A DNA stretch of 64,000 nucleotides from Galbula dea (Eukaryota; Chordata; Aves; Piciformes; Galbulidae). Under the pieces are notes generated by a model. That model saw nothing but the letters and a program-made list of their open reading frames with translations, ran no database searches and had not been told where the DNA came from. Made by a program: the position numbers and the translations under genes. Shown here one piece after another: positions 22,569 through 31,947 of the stretch. Position 1 is the first letter of the stretch, and each line of letters starts with the position of its first letter. The stretch is from assembly GCA_013399015.1 (NCBI GenBank), contig VWZX01002400.1, positions 372,001 through 436,000 of the forward strand, given 5' to 3'.

Positions 22569-24179
22569 AAGGATTTGTCTGGATTGCTGCAACATCAGAG
22601 TCTCCTTCCAGGCAGAAGCTGGGAGAAATGAAATCCTGCTTTGAGAGATCAGAATCAATTGTAAATGAACCTAGCTGCTCCCTAGTAAGGATGTGAGGGA
22701 TGGGGATGGAGAGAAAATCTTCCATGATATCTTCAGGGGAATCTCACAAGGACTTAAAGTAATAAGGAAGATTTTTTCAAGCAAGGTTATTAATTTATGG
22801 ATGAGTCCACAGCCAGCTTTAAGAAACATATTTTTTAAATAGCACAAGCACTAATGGAGAAATTCTCTCACATCAGTAAATTAAAAAGACTCCAAAGCTG
22901 CCAGCACAGCGACTCAACTACTCTATTATTAAGGTTAGATTAAGAAGCATAATTTGGACTTCCATTCAGCAGCTGAATGTGTTCTTGGAAGGCTCAAATC
23001 AGTTTTAACCTGTTTTTTTTCATGATAAAAATCATGTGCCTGCACTGGAAGGCAGAGTTCCTTTCTGCTGAAGCTTAGCTTTCATTCCAGACTGAGTTCT
23101 GCTTACATGCTCCCACCACTGCCCATCCAGGTTATCTGGTGCCATACACACTGCTCTCATTTGCAAGCACAGTTTGCAGCAAACACTCATGCAAATGATG
23201 CATGAAACCAGGCATTTATCTTGGGTAGAATTCAGTTTCTGCATAAAGAACTTGATCTCCTTCAGGGATGGCTGAGTAGAAGATGAAGAAAGAATGTCAA
23301 AAATGGCATTTATTCTCCTTGGGGGTTGTTTGTCCACCCTTTGGGACTTCAGGAGGGAAAAAAAGAGACCTTTCCACTGATATTCCAAAAGTCCTGGCTC
23401 AGTGCTAGTGGGTGAGTTGCAGACACTGCTGGAAGCTCTCAAAAAGAACTTTCCCTTCAGAAGCCACTGCACCATTTATCCACATAGTGAATTTTCTGTG
23501 TTCTACAAAACCCTCTTAGAGTTTACAAAGTCTAGATGCTGCTTGGCAAGGATTTGGTCCTTTTTGCTCCTGGAGAGCTGGCTGTATGCACAATCCAGAG
23601 CAGGTCTGAGGTTTTGGAAGACTCAAGCTGGGCTTAGTGTCATTTTTCATCAGACTGACATGCCAAGATTCACCCAGTTTCTGTCCCTAAGCACTGCCTG
23701 GGGACCCTGCACACCAAACCCCTCTGCTTCTGCAGAGCTCCCTGTGTGGGACAGTGACATGCTGCTGCTTTATCTCATGTCAAGCCTCTCTTAGAGTCTG
23801 CTCTCTGATCAGGAAAGCCTTTTTCTATAGTTTTTACTGCATTTGAGCTAAGGTCTCTGCAGTGCCAGCAGTGATGCAGAAGGAGCATCCTGAAGTTGCA
23901 GGAACTGCCCCAGATTCTCAGCTTGTTCAGCCAAAAGCCCAAGTTTAGGCAGATATTGGAGGGTTTAGCAAATTGGACAGACACAGGCAGGGCTGTTTCT
24001 CCCTTTTCTTTTAGGGACTGTGGTTTTCTCTGGCTTTTCCCTTGGTAAGAGCCCTTCCTTGCTGTGCTTCCCACACCCATTCATGCTTCGTAGGGCTCCC
24101 ACCCCACTGCCATGGGGGCTCCAGCCTGGTTCCTAAACCCATGTGTGACCTATTAATGATGCTCATGGCTCAGGTGAGA
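22569..24179. other. Unique DNA with AT-rich candidate element
   Basis: About 22750-23030 is AT-rich with word clusters such as GTTATTAATTTATGGATG, CACAAGCACTAATGGAG and CTATTATTAAGGTTAGATTA, suggestive of a conserved non-coding element. The remainder shows no repeat and no credible exon. Confidence 0.35.
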
Positions 24180-24690
24180 ATCACAGAACATTAGGGGTTG
24201 GAAGGGACCTCTGGAGATCATGTAGTCCAATCCCCCTAAGGTTCATCTAGAGCAGGATGCACAGGTCCAGGTGGGTTTGGAATGTCTCCAGAGACGGAGA
24301 CTGCACCACTTCTCTGGGCAGCCTGTTCCAGTGCTCCACCACTCTCAAAGAAGCTCCTCCTTATGTTCAGATGGAACTTCCTCTGTTCCACTTTGTGCTT
24401 GTTCCACCTTGTCCTGTTCCTGGGCACCACTGAGAAAAGCCTGGCCCCATCCTCCTGACCCCCACCCATGAAGTATTGATAAGCATTGATAAGCTCCCCC
24501 CTCAGTCTTCTTTTCTCCAGGCTAACCAGCCCCAGCTCTCTCAGCCTTTCCCCAGAAGAGAGATGTTCAAGTCCCCTAATCATTTTTGTAGCCCTTTTCT
24601 GTACCCTCTCCAGAAGTTCCCTGTCCTTCTTGACCAGGGGAGACCAGAACGGGACCCAGTCCTCCAAATGTGGCCTCACTAGAAGAGGCA
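24180..24690 (-). mobile_element. Older CR1-type LINE fragment, subfamily E
   Basis: Antisense copy: TCACAGAACATTAGGGGTTG at the 3' end, GGAAGGGACCTCTGGAGATC, TCTGGGCAGCCTGTTCCAGT, CCTTGTCCTGTTCCTGGGCA and GTACCCTCTCCAGAAGTTCC. Its 3' end differs from the dominant families in the window. Confidence 0.93.
24236..24690 (-). pseudogene. CR1 ORF2 C-terminal remnant
   Basis: Minus-strand coding remnant, open for about 150 codons within the element. Ordered motifs are LLERVQKRATKMIRGLEHL, RLRELGLVSLEKRRLRGEL, GARLFSVVPRNRTR and FHLNIRRSFF. It covers only the C-terminal tail after the reverse transcriptase. The longer 225-codon frame (24236-24913) continues into flanking non-CR1 DNA and is not a separate gene. 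Confidence 0.9.
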
Positions 24691-25149
24691 GTGTTTTGCC
24701 CACCACTTCTGGAAGCAGGGACAGTTTGGGGAGGTGCAGCCACGCAGACCATGATCTCCAGAGCATCCTTGTTTCATTTCGGTGAGGATGAAGCCTTCCT
24801 CCACAGCTGCCTAGGGAGGAGGAGGAGGAGGAGGATGGTGGCAGCTCTGCCCCTTGCTGCAGCCAGGCCCTGGCAAGCACACGAATGATCCTTAAGAGGC
24901 ATTGATAAGGCACAGGGAAACATCAGCACTCCCTCTAGCAGTCACCAGCAATGATACCAAATAAATCCTCGATTTTTTCACCCTGGGTTCGTGCCACATG
25001 AACCCAAAGCACAGGGATTCCTACCTTAACCACCGCTGCAGCGCTGACATCACACACATTCCTCTGCCTCCCCCCTTCCGAAAAGAATCCTTCCAAAGGG
25101 GAATTTTTGGAGCTATTTCACCTCCACCTGCTGCACTCACCTTTGCTCC
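24691..25149. other. Unique DNA left of CpG island, with (GGA)n
   Basis: Contains a short (GGA)n run at about 24812-24833. No gene or repeat family otherwise recognised. Confidence 0.5.
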
Positions 25150-25460
25150 GAGACTGAAGCTAAGTCCAATTAGCAAAGGCACTTAACGAGTGGTGTTTCC
25201 AGCACACTGCAGCAGCACCCAACTTCCCGAGGGGAGTGTGGGGGGAAGGAATCTCGCTGTCCATGCAGCCATGCCGCAAGGCTGCCAGCCCTTTTCCCCC
25301 TTCCCATCTCCATCCCCATCTCCTCCCCTTGCCCGCCCCGCGCAGGAGGGATCCGCCTCCGCGCAGTTCCGCGCAGCTCCGCGGATGCCCTCGGCCGAGC
25401 CGCGCTCGCCTCCGTCGCGGCCCTGCCCGGGCTGCCGGGGGGGGCAACAGGTAGGGGGTA
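25150..25460 (+). promoter_or_regulatory. CpG island, probable promoter
   Basis: By hand count about 20 CpGs fall within roughly 115 bases (25330-25445), whereas surrounding DNA has almost none. A CCAAT word sits at 25166-25170 and an Sp1-type GC box (CCCGCCCC) at 25332-25339. No TATA box is seen, as is usual for CpG-island promoters. The island passes into C-rich minisatellite on the right, so its true extent is uncertain because of the assembly gap. The + strand is favoured by the splice donor at 25451 and by the G+T-rich strand to the right. Confidence 0.55.
25263..25450 (+). CDS. Candidate first coding exon, unidentified
   Basis: Two ATGs (25263 and 25271, different frames) lie in the CpG island upstream of a good splice donor, CAACAG then GTAGGG, with GT at 25451-25452. 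The frame from 25263 is open for 63 codons and meets TAG at 25452-25454, just past the donor, leaving two bases for the next codon. The frame from 25271 reads through the donor in phase 0. Both predict short proline-, serine- and arginine-rich peptides without a recognisable domain or signal peptide. The sequence could equally be 5' UTR or non-coding first exon. No downstream exon is proven. Confidence 0.22.
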
Positions 25461-25497
25461 ATCCCCCCAAACCCTCCCTCCCCTCCCAAATACCCTG

Positions 25498-25712
25498 TTG
25501 TTCCTTGCACACCCCCCCCATCGCACCCCCGTTGCACAGACCCTCTCTCCTTTGCACCCCGCCTTTTGCACAGACCCCTTCTCTTTGCGCCTCCCTTGCA
25601 CAGACCTCCCCTTGCACAGACCCCCTCCCCTTTTGCACCCCCTCCTCGCACAGAACCCCCTGCAACCCCTCTTTGCACCCCTCTTGCACAGACCCCTCCT
25701 TTGGGACCCCCC
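25498..25712 (+). repeat. C-rich minisatellite, TTGCACAGACCCC unit
   Basis: Degenerate array with TTGCACAGACC-like units near 25535, 25566, 25598, 25613, 25649 and 25685, separated by variable C/T-rich spacers (CTCCCCTTTTGCACCCC). The left strand is almost free of G outside the unit's GCACAG. It runs into the gap and is truncated there. Confidence 0.85.
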
Positions 25713-25942
25713 NNNNNNNNNNNNNNNNNNNNNNNNNNNNNNNNNNNNNNNNNNNNNNNNNNNNNNNNNNNNNNNNNNNNNNNNNNNNNNNNNNNNNNNN
25801 NNNNNNNNNNNNNNNNNNNNNNNNNNNNNNNNNNNNNNNNNNNNNNNNNNNNNNNNNNNNNNNNNNNNNNNNNNNNNNNNNNNNNNNNNNNNNNNNNNNN
25901 NNNNNNNNNNNNNNNNNNNNNNNNNNNNNNNNNNNNNNNNNN
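25713..25942. other. Assembly gap (230 N)
   Basis: A run of N from 25713 to 25942. It lies between a C-rich tandem array and G-rich sequence, so the true length is probably unknown. Frames printed across it are meaningless. Confidence 0.99.
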
Positions 25943-26094
25943 GGAGGGGTATGGGGAGTAAGGGGGTGTGTGTGTGTGCTTCATTGTTGTTGGGGTTTTT
26001 TTAGATTTCGGTTTTTCGCTTAGGGGTTTATTGGGGATTTATTGGCGTTCTGCGGGTTCTCAGAAGGGGTGGCTGGAGAGGAGCTGCCCGGCGG
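25943..26094. other. G/T-rich sequence right of gap
   Basis: Contains a short (GT)n at 25965-25978 and G/T-rich runs (GTTGTTGGGGTTTTTTTAG, GGGGTTTATTGGGGATTTAT). The strand composition is inverted relative to the C-rich array on the other side of the gap. Confidence 0.6.
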
Positions 26095-26460
26095 TTGGGG
26101 TCGTGCCGGTTGGCAGTGGTTTCCTGTTGGTTGTCGCTTCCCGGTTCCAGCCGCCGGTTCGCGGCGGAGTCCTGCCTGTTCCCGATGCGTTCGGCCGGTT
26201 CCAGCCGCCGGTTCGCGGTGCAGTCCTGCCGGTTCTTCTTTCCCGGTGGGGTCCTGCCGGCTCCCGATGTCGCTTGCCGCTTCCCGGTGGGAGTCCTGCC
26301 GGTTCCCGGTTCCACCTGCTGTTTGGGTCGTGTTGGTTCGCGTGGGTCCTGCCGGTTCCCGGTACAGTCCTGCCGGTTCCCACCGGCGGTTCCCGGTGGA
26401 GTCCTGCCGCTTCCCAGTTCCTCCCTCCGGTTCGCGGTGGGTCCTGCCGGTTCCGCATTC
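26095..26460 (+). repeat. Minisatellite, TCCTGCCGGTTCCCGGT unit
   Basis: CCTGCCGGTTCCC-type words recur about eight times (near 26171, 26225, 26252, 26292, 26348, 26368, 26403 and 26444), interleaved with CCAGCCGCCGGTTCGCGG at about 26147 and 26195. Unit spacing is irregular, roughly 20-55 bases. Because the unit lacks stop codons, several frames on both strands stay open for 130-180 codons. Those frames are artefacts of the array. Confidence 0.88.
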
Positions 26461-26555
26461 CTCCCCTTTACAGCTCACATTTTCACCTGTCCACTAATTC
26501 CCTTTGACCTCTTTTGGCTCCAATATCTCCAGCCCAAGGAGGGGTTCCTCCCTCC
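26461..26555. other. Spacer between two minisatellites
   Basis: Ordinary-composition sequence (TTTACAGCTCACATTTTCACC, then CTCTTTTGGCTCCAATATC split by unique DNA) separates the arrays. A possible acceptor-like CCCCTTTACAG occurs at about 26463-26473. Confidence 0.3.
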
Positions 26556-26912
26556 CGCACCCCTCATCCCCACACTCCCCAACCCCATCCTCTTGCTGAA
26601 CTCGCCCATCCCCTGTCCCAGTACCCCAGCTCCGCCCAATACGCCATGCCTTGCCTCGGTCCCCTGTCCACTGTCCCGGTACCTCTTCCCCTGTCCCAGA
26701 CTCCCAGTTCCCCCCAGTACCCTATGCCCTGTCCCAGTACGTCACCCCCTGCCCTGATTCCCCATTCCCTGCCCTTATCCCCCATCTCCCCCTGGTCCCC
26801 CTTTCCCTGCCTCAGTACCCCGTGTCCCCCTTGTCTCCCATCTCCTCCCAGTACTCCTTCTCCTGCCCCTCTCCCCCTACCCCGATCCCCTATCCCCTGG
26901 TCCCCCATTTCC
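26556..26912 (+). repeat. Pyrimidine-rich minisatellite, CCCTGTCCCAGTACCCC unit
   Basis: Degenerate array of CCCCTGTCCCAGTACCCC-like units (clear near 26611, 26693 and 26730, with diverged copies to 26910). The + strand is about all C and T with sparse A and G, so the minus strand carries many GGGG runs able to form G-quadruplexes. It is different from the two arrays to its left. Confidence 0.85.
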
Positions 26913-29900
26913 CTTAACTAGATCCATAACTGGATATCACAGCCAGGATCAGATGCTCTGGTCTTCCCAGGATTTGGGCTAGGCTTGTCCCGGGACACCA
27001 GGAGGTGAACCTGCCTCCTCCCCTGCAGCAGCCTGTGAGCAGGGGACCACGCAGGGCTGCAGGCACCCCAAACCAGCCCATACCCTAGGCATGTGTTTAT
27101 TGCACAGCCCCTGTTCCATGCATCCCCCTCCCTTCTCCTTGGAACCCCTGAAAAGTTGTCAGCAGTTGTTGATCTGCAGAGGCTGAGGATGGAAAATGGG
27201 GCTCAGGGGGAGTGATTTATGGTGATTTATGCCCTTGGCTTTGCGTGAAGGTTAAAAAATGGGGTGCAGTGCTCTTGACAGGGGTCTGGCTCATGCCTGG
27301 CTGCAAGTCTCTGTTTCCTGCTTATCAAAGTAGTGCTGCCATCACTGGTACTTTAAAAACATTTAAATACAACACACACATGTATTTTTTTAAACCAAAT
27401 AATTGCAGCCTTGCATGACAATCCACCCTGGAGCAGCTTTGGTGTCAGAACAAAACCAGCACAAGCCTTTCCCAATAACTGAATTTACACCTGCATAATA
27501 AAAATGTCAGTAGCTGTTATTTACCTGTTACTTATGCTGGGAGTATCTCTTGGTGTGGTGGTTCAGCATTGTTGAACAGCTGCCTTTTGGTGAAGCTGGA
27601 GCTGTTTCAAGGTGTAGCTCTTGATGGGCAGTGCTGATCTCTCCCTTCTGGGGGTTTGTTATTCCTGGCATTAATGCAAATTGATTTTGAGGGATTAATT
27701 GGTGGGTTTGTTCCTTGAGTTCTGCCTGTTCAGGTTAACCCAGCATTGGATGGGGTTTAGCTGGAGCTGGGCCTGACAGAGCTTCCCCAGTAGCTGTGAG
27801 TACACAGGGATAAAGTTAGTTGTGTGTGATCAGGTATTTCCAGAGCTGATAAGCACTGGGATCATCTGAACCAGACCTTGCCATGAGTGCAGGGCAGGAG
27901 GAGGTTGTCTTCAGCCTTCTCTGCTGGAGTGGGGATGGGGAATGGAGCTGGTGACATGCTGTGGAGGGCATCAGCATATGGCAGTGCAGCATTCCCACTG
28001 GAAAAGCAAGTAAAAAGCAGGTAAAATCCTCTGGCTGCTGGTGCACACGCTGATTTCTGCAGGTCTGTGCTCTGTCTTCTGGTCCCATTCCTCTCCAGGA
28101 AACTTTTGGAGAGATGTGTGTGTTTTTGTGGAGGGGCAGTGCCTTTGTTCCCACAGCACAGGAGGGATGTGTCTGTGGATCTCCAAGGGTCTTCTGTCTT
28201 CCTGCAAGGTTTTCTAGTCTGTGGAGTGATGGAAAAACTCCTCCTTAGGTTCCTTACTGACAGCCTGCTGGAAAACGATCATTATCCTGTAACAGTGCTG
28301 AAGAAACGTGCTCTGTTCCCCAAAGCATGCATCTTTCTGCTTAATAACTACAATTACCTGTGCTTTGGAGTTGTGAGCAGTGGTGAGGAGTGGTCCCATC
28401 TCATCTGGCTGTCAGAGTGCTACCTCCAGTGGCTCCTAAAGTTGCTGAAGGGGTCACTGCATCTCCCCGCTCTGTAGGCTGGCTCAGCATGCTGATGGCT
28501 AGGAGCTGGGATGCTGCCCTTACAAGCTGTGGCTTCATGGCCTTGTTGCTGGAGGTGTGGTGTTTGGTTTTTTTTGCCTTCCCCACAGGTTTAAGAGGCT
28601 CTTATTTAAGACATGATGTATGCAGCCATGTACCTCTGGTGGTGTGACAGAAGCTAAGCAGTTAAGTGTAAAATTGGATCTGAAGCATGTTGTGTTCTTT
28701 GTGCATATTGAGGAGAAGGGGGAGAGTGCTTGGTCTCTCTCTAGACCTCACTGGTTAGAATCCCTCTCTGCTTTGGGTTTCCTCCCCAAGTTTGGTACTA
28801 TTGTTTATATACTGCCATAAAAGCTCTCCTCCAGCACTCTTATGTTTGTACCAGCAGGCCCAAGATAGCTGTAGTGAGCCTTATGCTTTTCCTCAAGGAT
28901 TTGGAGACGACATTCTGGAGGCTGGGGTGAAAACAAGCATCTCTGCCTAGCTCTGCTGTGTGTATCTCCTGAGTAGGAGGGTTGCCAAGGCTGCTTGATT
29001 TACGCAAATAGATGAAAGGAAGGCAGGGGAATTGGGTGGGCAGCAGCTTACCTGCTGGTGCAGATGTAGGATCTGCTGGTGGTGATGGGTTTGTGGTGAG
29101 GATCTGCTTTGGTCCTGGTCGAGAAGCAGGTGGCAGGATCCTCAGGTCTGTCGTGGGAAGGAGCTGGGTGGTCTCATCACTGCTGGTAGGTGCTCCAGGT
29201 CAGTCCCAGGGGAGGTGGAAGGAAGTCAATATGTGCCTCTGGGCCATGCTCAGTCAGGAATTAATACTGAGTTTGGGAAATGTGGTGTTTGTGTAATTAT
29301 GGTGCAGCTTGAGGCAGTAATAACTCTGCCCCCTTTGTGCACACTGAGGTTTTTCTCCTCTGTCACAGCACTGAGGTCCCCTTCCAGGGCTTGGCTTTGT
29401 AATTTAATCCCAAACTGGAAGAGTTCAGCAAGGAGGGAGAGAGCAGGAGTGGATGGATGGTGGGTTTGCGTAGGTGGGTAGGAATGGAACTTGGGTATTG
29501 TTGCAATCCATAGCGTGAGCGTTAATCATTCAAACCTCTCAGTCCTGCCAGTCTTCCTTTGAAACTGGGAGTTTGCTGGAAGAAGTATTTTGGCTGCAGC
29601 TTCTGTCTGAGCCTGGATGCAGACCAGGGTGGGAATCAATACTTCATGTCCCTGGTGCTTAGCACAGCAATTACAGGCAGCTCTCGGGTAACGTTGCTGG
29701 AGCCGTGTGTCAGCACCCTCGTGTTTGCATTCTGCTTTGAATGAATATTGATTGAGTTAATTGCAAGCAAAAGGCATGCCTGTGCCCTGTGGTTCTGCTC
29801 AGGTCCAGGCAGGGGTGGGATGGGATGCTGGGGGCTATGGGAGAGAAATGCAGGTACCCAGGCAGTAGGTTGAGTTATCTATGGGGGAATCCAAAGTCTG

Positions 29901-31227
29901 TGTGGAAGGACTTGGCCATGCTGAGTCAAGAAGTTGGTCCCTTTAGCCTGATGGTTTTGCTTTAGTCTCCTCCCAGCATTAAATGGAAAACACCCTCATT
30001 AATTAGTGTTGGTGAAGTGCTTGAAGATGTAAAGCACAATCAATAGCTGAGTGTTGTTGATAATACCTCTGCTCAGCATTTGGCTTGTTTCCCTTCCTAT
30101 CTTACAGCCATGGGGGCTGGGCATGGTGGCACAGGGTGGCCATGGTGTCCCAGCTCACATTGCATGGAGCAGGGCTGCCATGGTGGGGCTGATGATGTTT
30201 GCATGGACACTGCCAAAATTCAGCCAGGAATGGAGTGGGAGCTGCACCCTGCTCCTGGAATAAAGGATTTCTGCTCCTTGCTGTGCAGGGATCTTGGGTG
30301 TATGCAGCATAAGAAAGATTTCAGTCATGTCATGGTAGGTGGTGATGCTGAAGGGCCAGGAGGACTTTTATGCTCCTGACAGCCTAAAATAGAGTTTTCT
30401 CCTTTTCTCTTTGATCTCTGTGCACTTTCAGAGCTATAATGCAAAGACTTTGACTTTTGCCCAGGAGGCAATCAGTTACTTCTGTGCTGTTGCTATTTTG
30501 CTAGTAATCATCTCAGGCTGTTGGAAATGCACCATTTTCATCTGTTCAGAAGTCTTCCCTGCTAGTTGTTCTTCCAGAGCTTGAGAGCTGATACTGTAAA
30601 GGAACCTGAGGAATGTGGATACCTCAGCCCAGTTGGGTGTGATTTTGCACCAAGCCTATTCCAAGATCGAGGTCTTGCTGTACCACTGCTCTTTCTAATA
30701 ATTTCCTCCTTAATTTACCTCTGTCCTGCATAGGTCCTGGGGTGAGGGAGCAATTAATTTCGTGGTCTGAAACAACTGCACGCACTGGGAGATAAATCTG
30801 TGTGTAGCAATGTTCACCTGGTTGGTTTAGATGCAAGGCACTGGCTGCAGAGAGCACTTCAGGTCCCCATTACATCTTAGTCTTTGAAGATGTTTATTTA
30901 AGATATCCTTTCTGGAGTTTTCCTGTTCAAAAGCCTCATCTGGCATGGTTAGCACTATATGTAGATTGTCATTCCTTTAGGGGGATGATAATCCCCTAAA
31001 CTGGGGGAATGGTGAATCATTTGTCATTAGGGAAATGATAAATGCCCAGTCCAGGGGAGTTTTATTGAGCCTCCTGAGGATGAGTGAGCTCAAGTTGACT
31101 CTGAAGTTGAAGCAGGGTTTCTGACTCCCTGGTTTGTAGCATAAAGATGAAGATGTTTGGTGTCAGACCTGCAGGTGGGCAGAGGGAAGTATGAACAGGT
31201 CCCAGTCTTAACTTTGAGGAAGATTAA
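26913..31227. other. CR1-free unique DNA, G+T-rich + strand
   Basis: About 4.3 kb without a single CR1. The + strand has more G than C and more T than A in most rows. At about 29490-29760 there is a candidate conserved stretch with retained CpGs (CCATAGCGTGAGCGTTAATC, CTCGGGTAACGTTGC) and octamer/homeodomain words (TGTTTGCATTCTGC, GAGTTAATTGCAAGC). A MIR-like relic lies at 29998-30066. No exon is evident. Best read as intron or intergenic regulatory DNA. Confidence 0.45.
29998..30066 (+). mobile_element. Amniote MIR-like SINE tail relic
   Basis: TTGGTGAAGTGCTTGAAGAT, GTAAAGCAC and GTGTTGTTGATAATAC align in order with the conserved tail of amniote MIR elements (...GTAAAGCGCTTTGAGAT...TATTATTA). 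Heavily diverged. Confidence 0.5.
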
Positions 31228-31331
31228 GGGTCATCTGGTCTAGCAGGTGGCATCCCTGCCCATGGCAGGGGGGTTGGAACTACATGATCTTGAAGGTCCC
31301 TTCCAACCCAAACCATTCTATGATTCTATGA
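31228..31331 (+). mobile_element. CR1 LINE 3' end with intact tail
   Basis: Sense tail: GGTTGGAACTACATGATCTT, GGTCCCTTCCAACCCAAACC, ending in ATTCTATGATTCTATGA, the two-copy octamer that marks a complete CR1 3' end. Little of the body survives. Confidence 0.93.
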
Positions 31332-31738
31332 CTTTATCTGGTGGATAGAGCTAGCACTCAGCTAGCTTCAGTCTCCAGCTTATTAAAATTCAATTCTCAT
31401 AATTTCTTGTTGACAGCTAAGCATGAGATAAGAGCTCTTGGTACTGACGCAGCAGCTTGCAGAACTGGAGTGCTTGTAGCAACATGTGGAGCCAGGCTGG
31501 GGTTATGTCTGGGGAACTGGTCAACCAGAGGTCTTGTTTTGCAAGATACATCCTCACCTGTGGGATGCTAAAGGCTCAGGGAATTGCTCCTTCCTGGTTT
31601 CCAATCTATTCCTGCTTTCTCTGTCTATATAATTTTACTGGAGTCTTTAGGGATGATGCTTTCAGGTAGTGAGATGGATTTTGTGGAAGCAACAGGTCTG
31701 GTGACCCCAAGGTAGACAAATCTAAATCTGTTCCATCT
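31332..31738. other. Unique non-coding DNA
   Basis: No gene, RNA or repeat family seen between two sense CR1 tails. Confidence 0.5.
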
Positions 31739-31947
31739 CAACATGAGGGAAAACTTTCCTGTGAGGGTGCCAGAGCCCTGGCCCAGGCTGCCCAGAGTTT
31801 GTGGAGTCTCCTTGTGTGGAGAGATTCCCAAGGCAGCTGGAGGTGATGCTGGGCAAGCTGCTGTGGGTGCCTCTGCTGGAGCAGGGGGGTTGGACTGGCT
31901 GATCCCCAGAGGTCCCTTCCAACCCCCAACAGTCTGAGATTCAGTGA
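31739..31947 (+). mobile_element. CR1 LINE subfamily B, short
   Basis: Sense copy from GAGGGAAAACTTTCCTGTGA through GTGTGGAGAGATTCCCAAGG to TGGACTGGCTGATCCCCAGA and GTCCCTTCCAACCCCCAACA. A small deletion removes the GAGAGGC part of the usual CCCAGAGAGGCTGTGGAGTC. Confidence 0.93.

Noticed and set aside
25160..26023. Frames of 130-277 codons crossing the N run
   Set aside because: They contain about 77 undetermined residues from the assembly gap and have no meaning as proteins.
26020..26910. Long frames on both strands (130-220 codons)
   Set aside because: They are translations of stop-free GC-rich minisatellite units and stay open in several frames at once.
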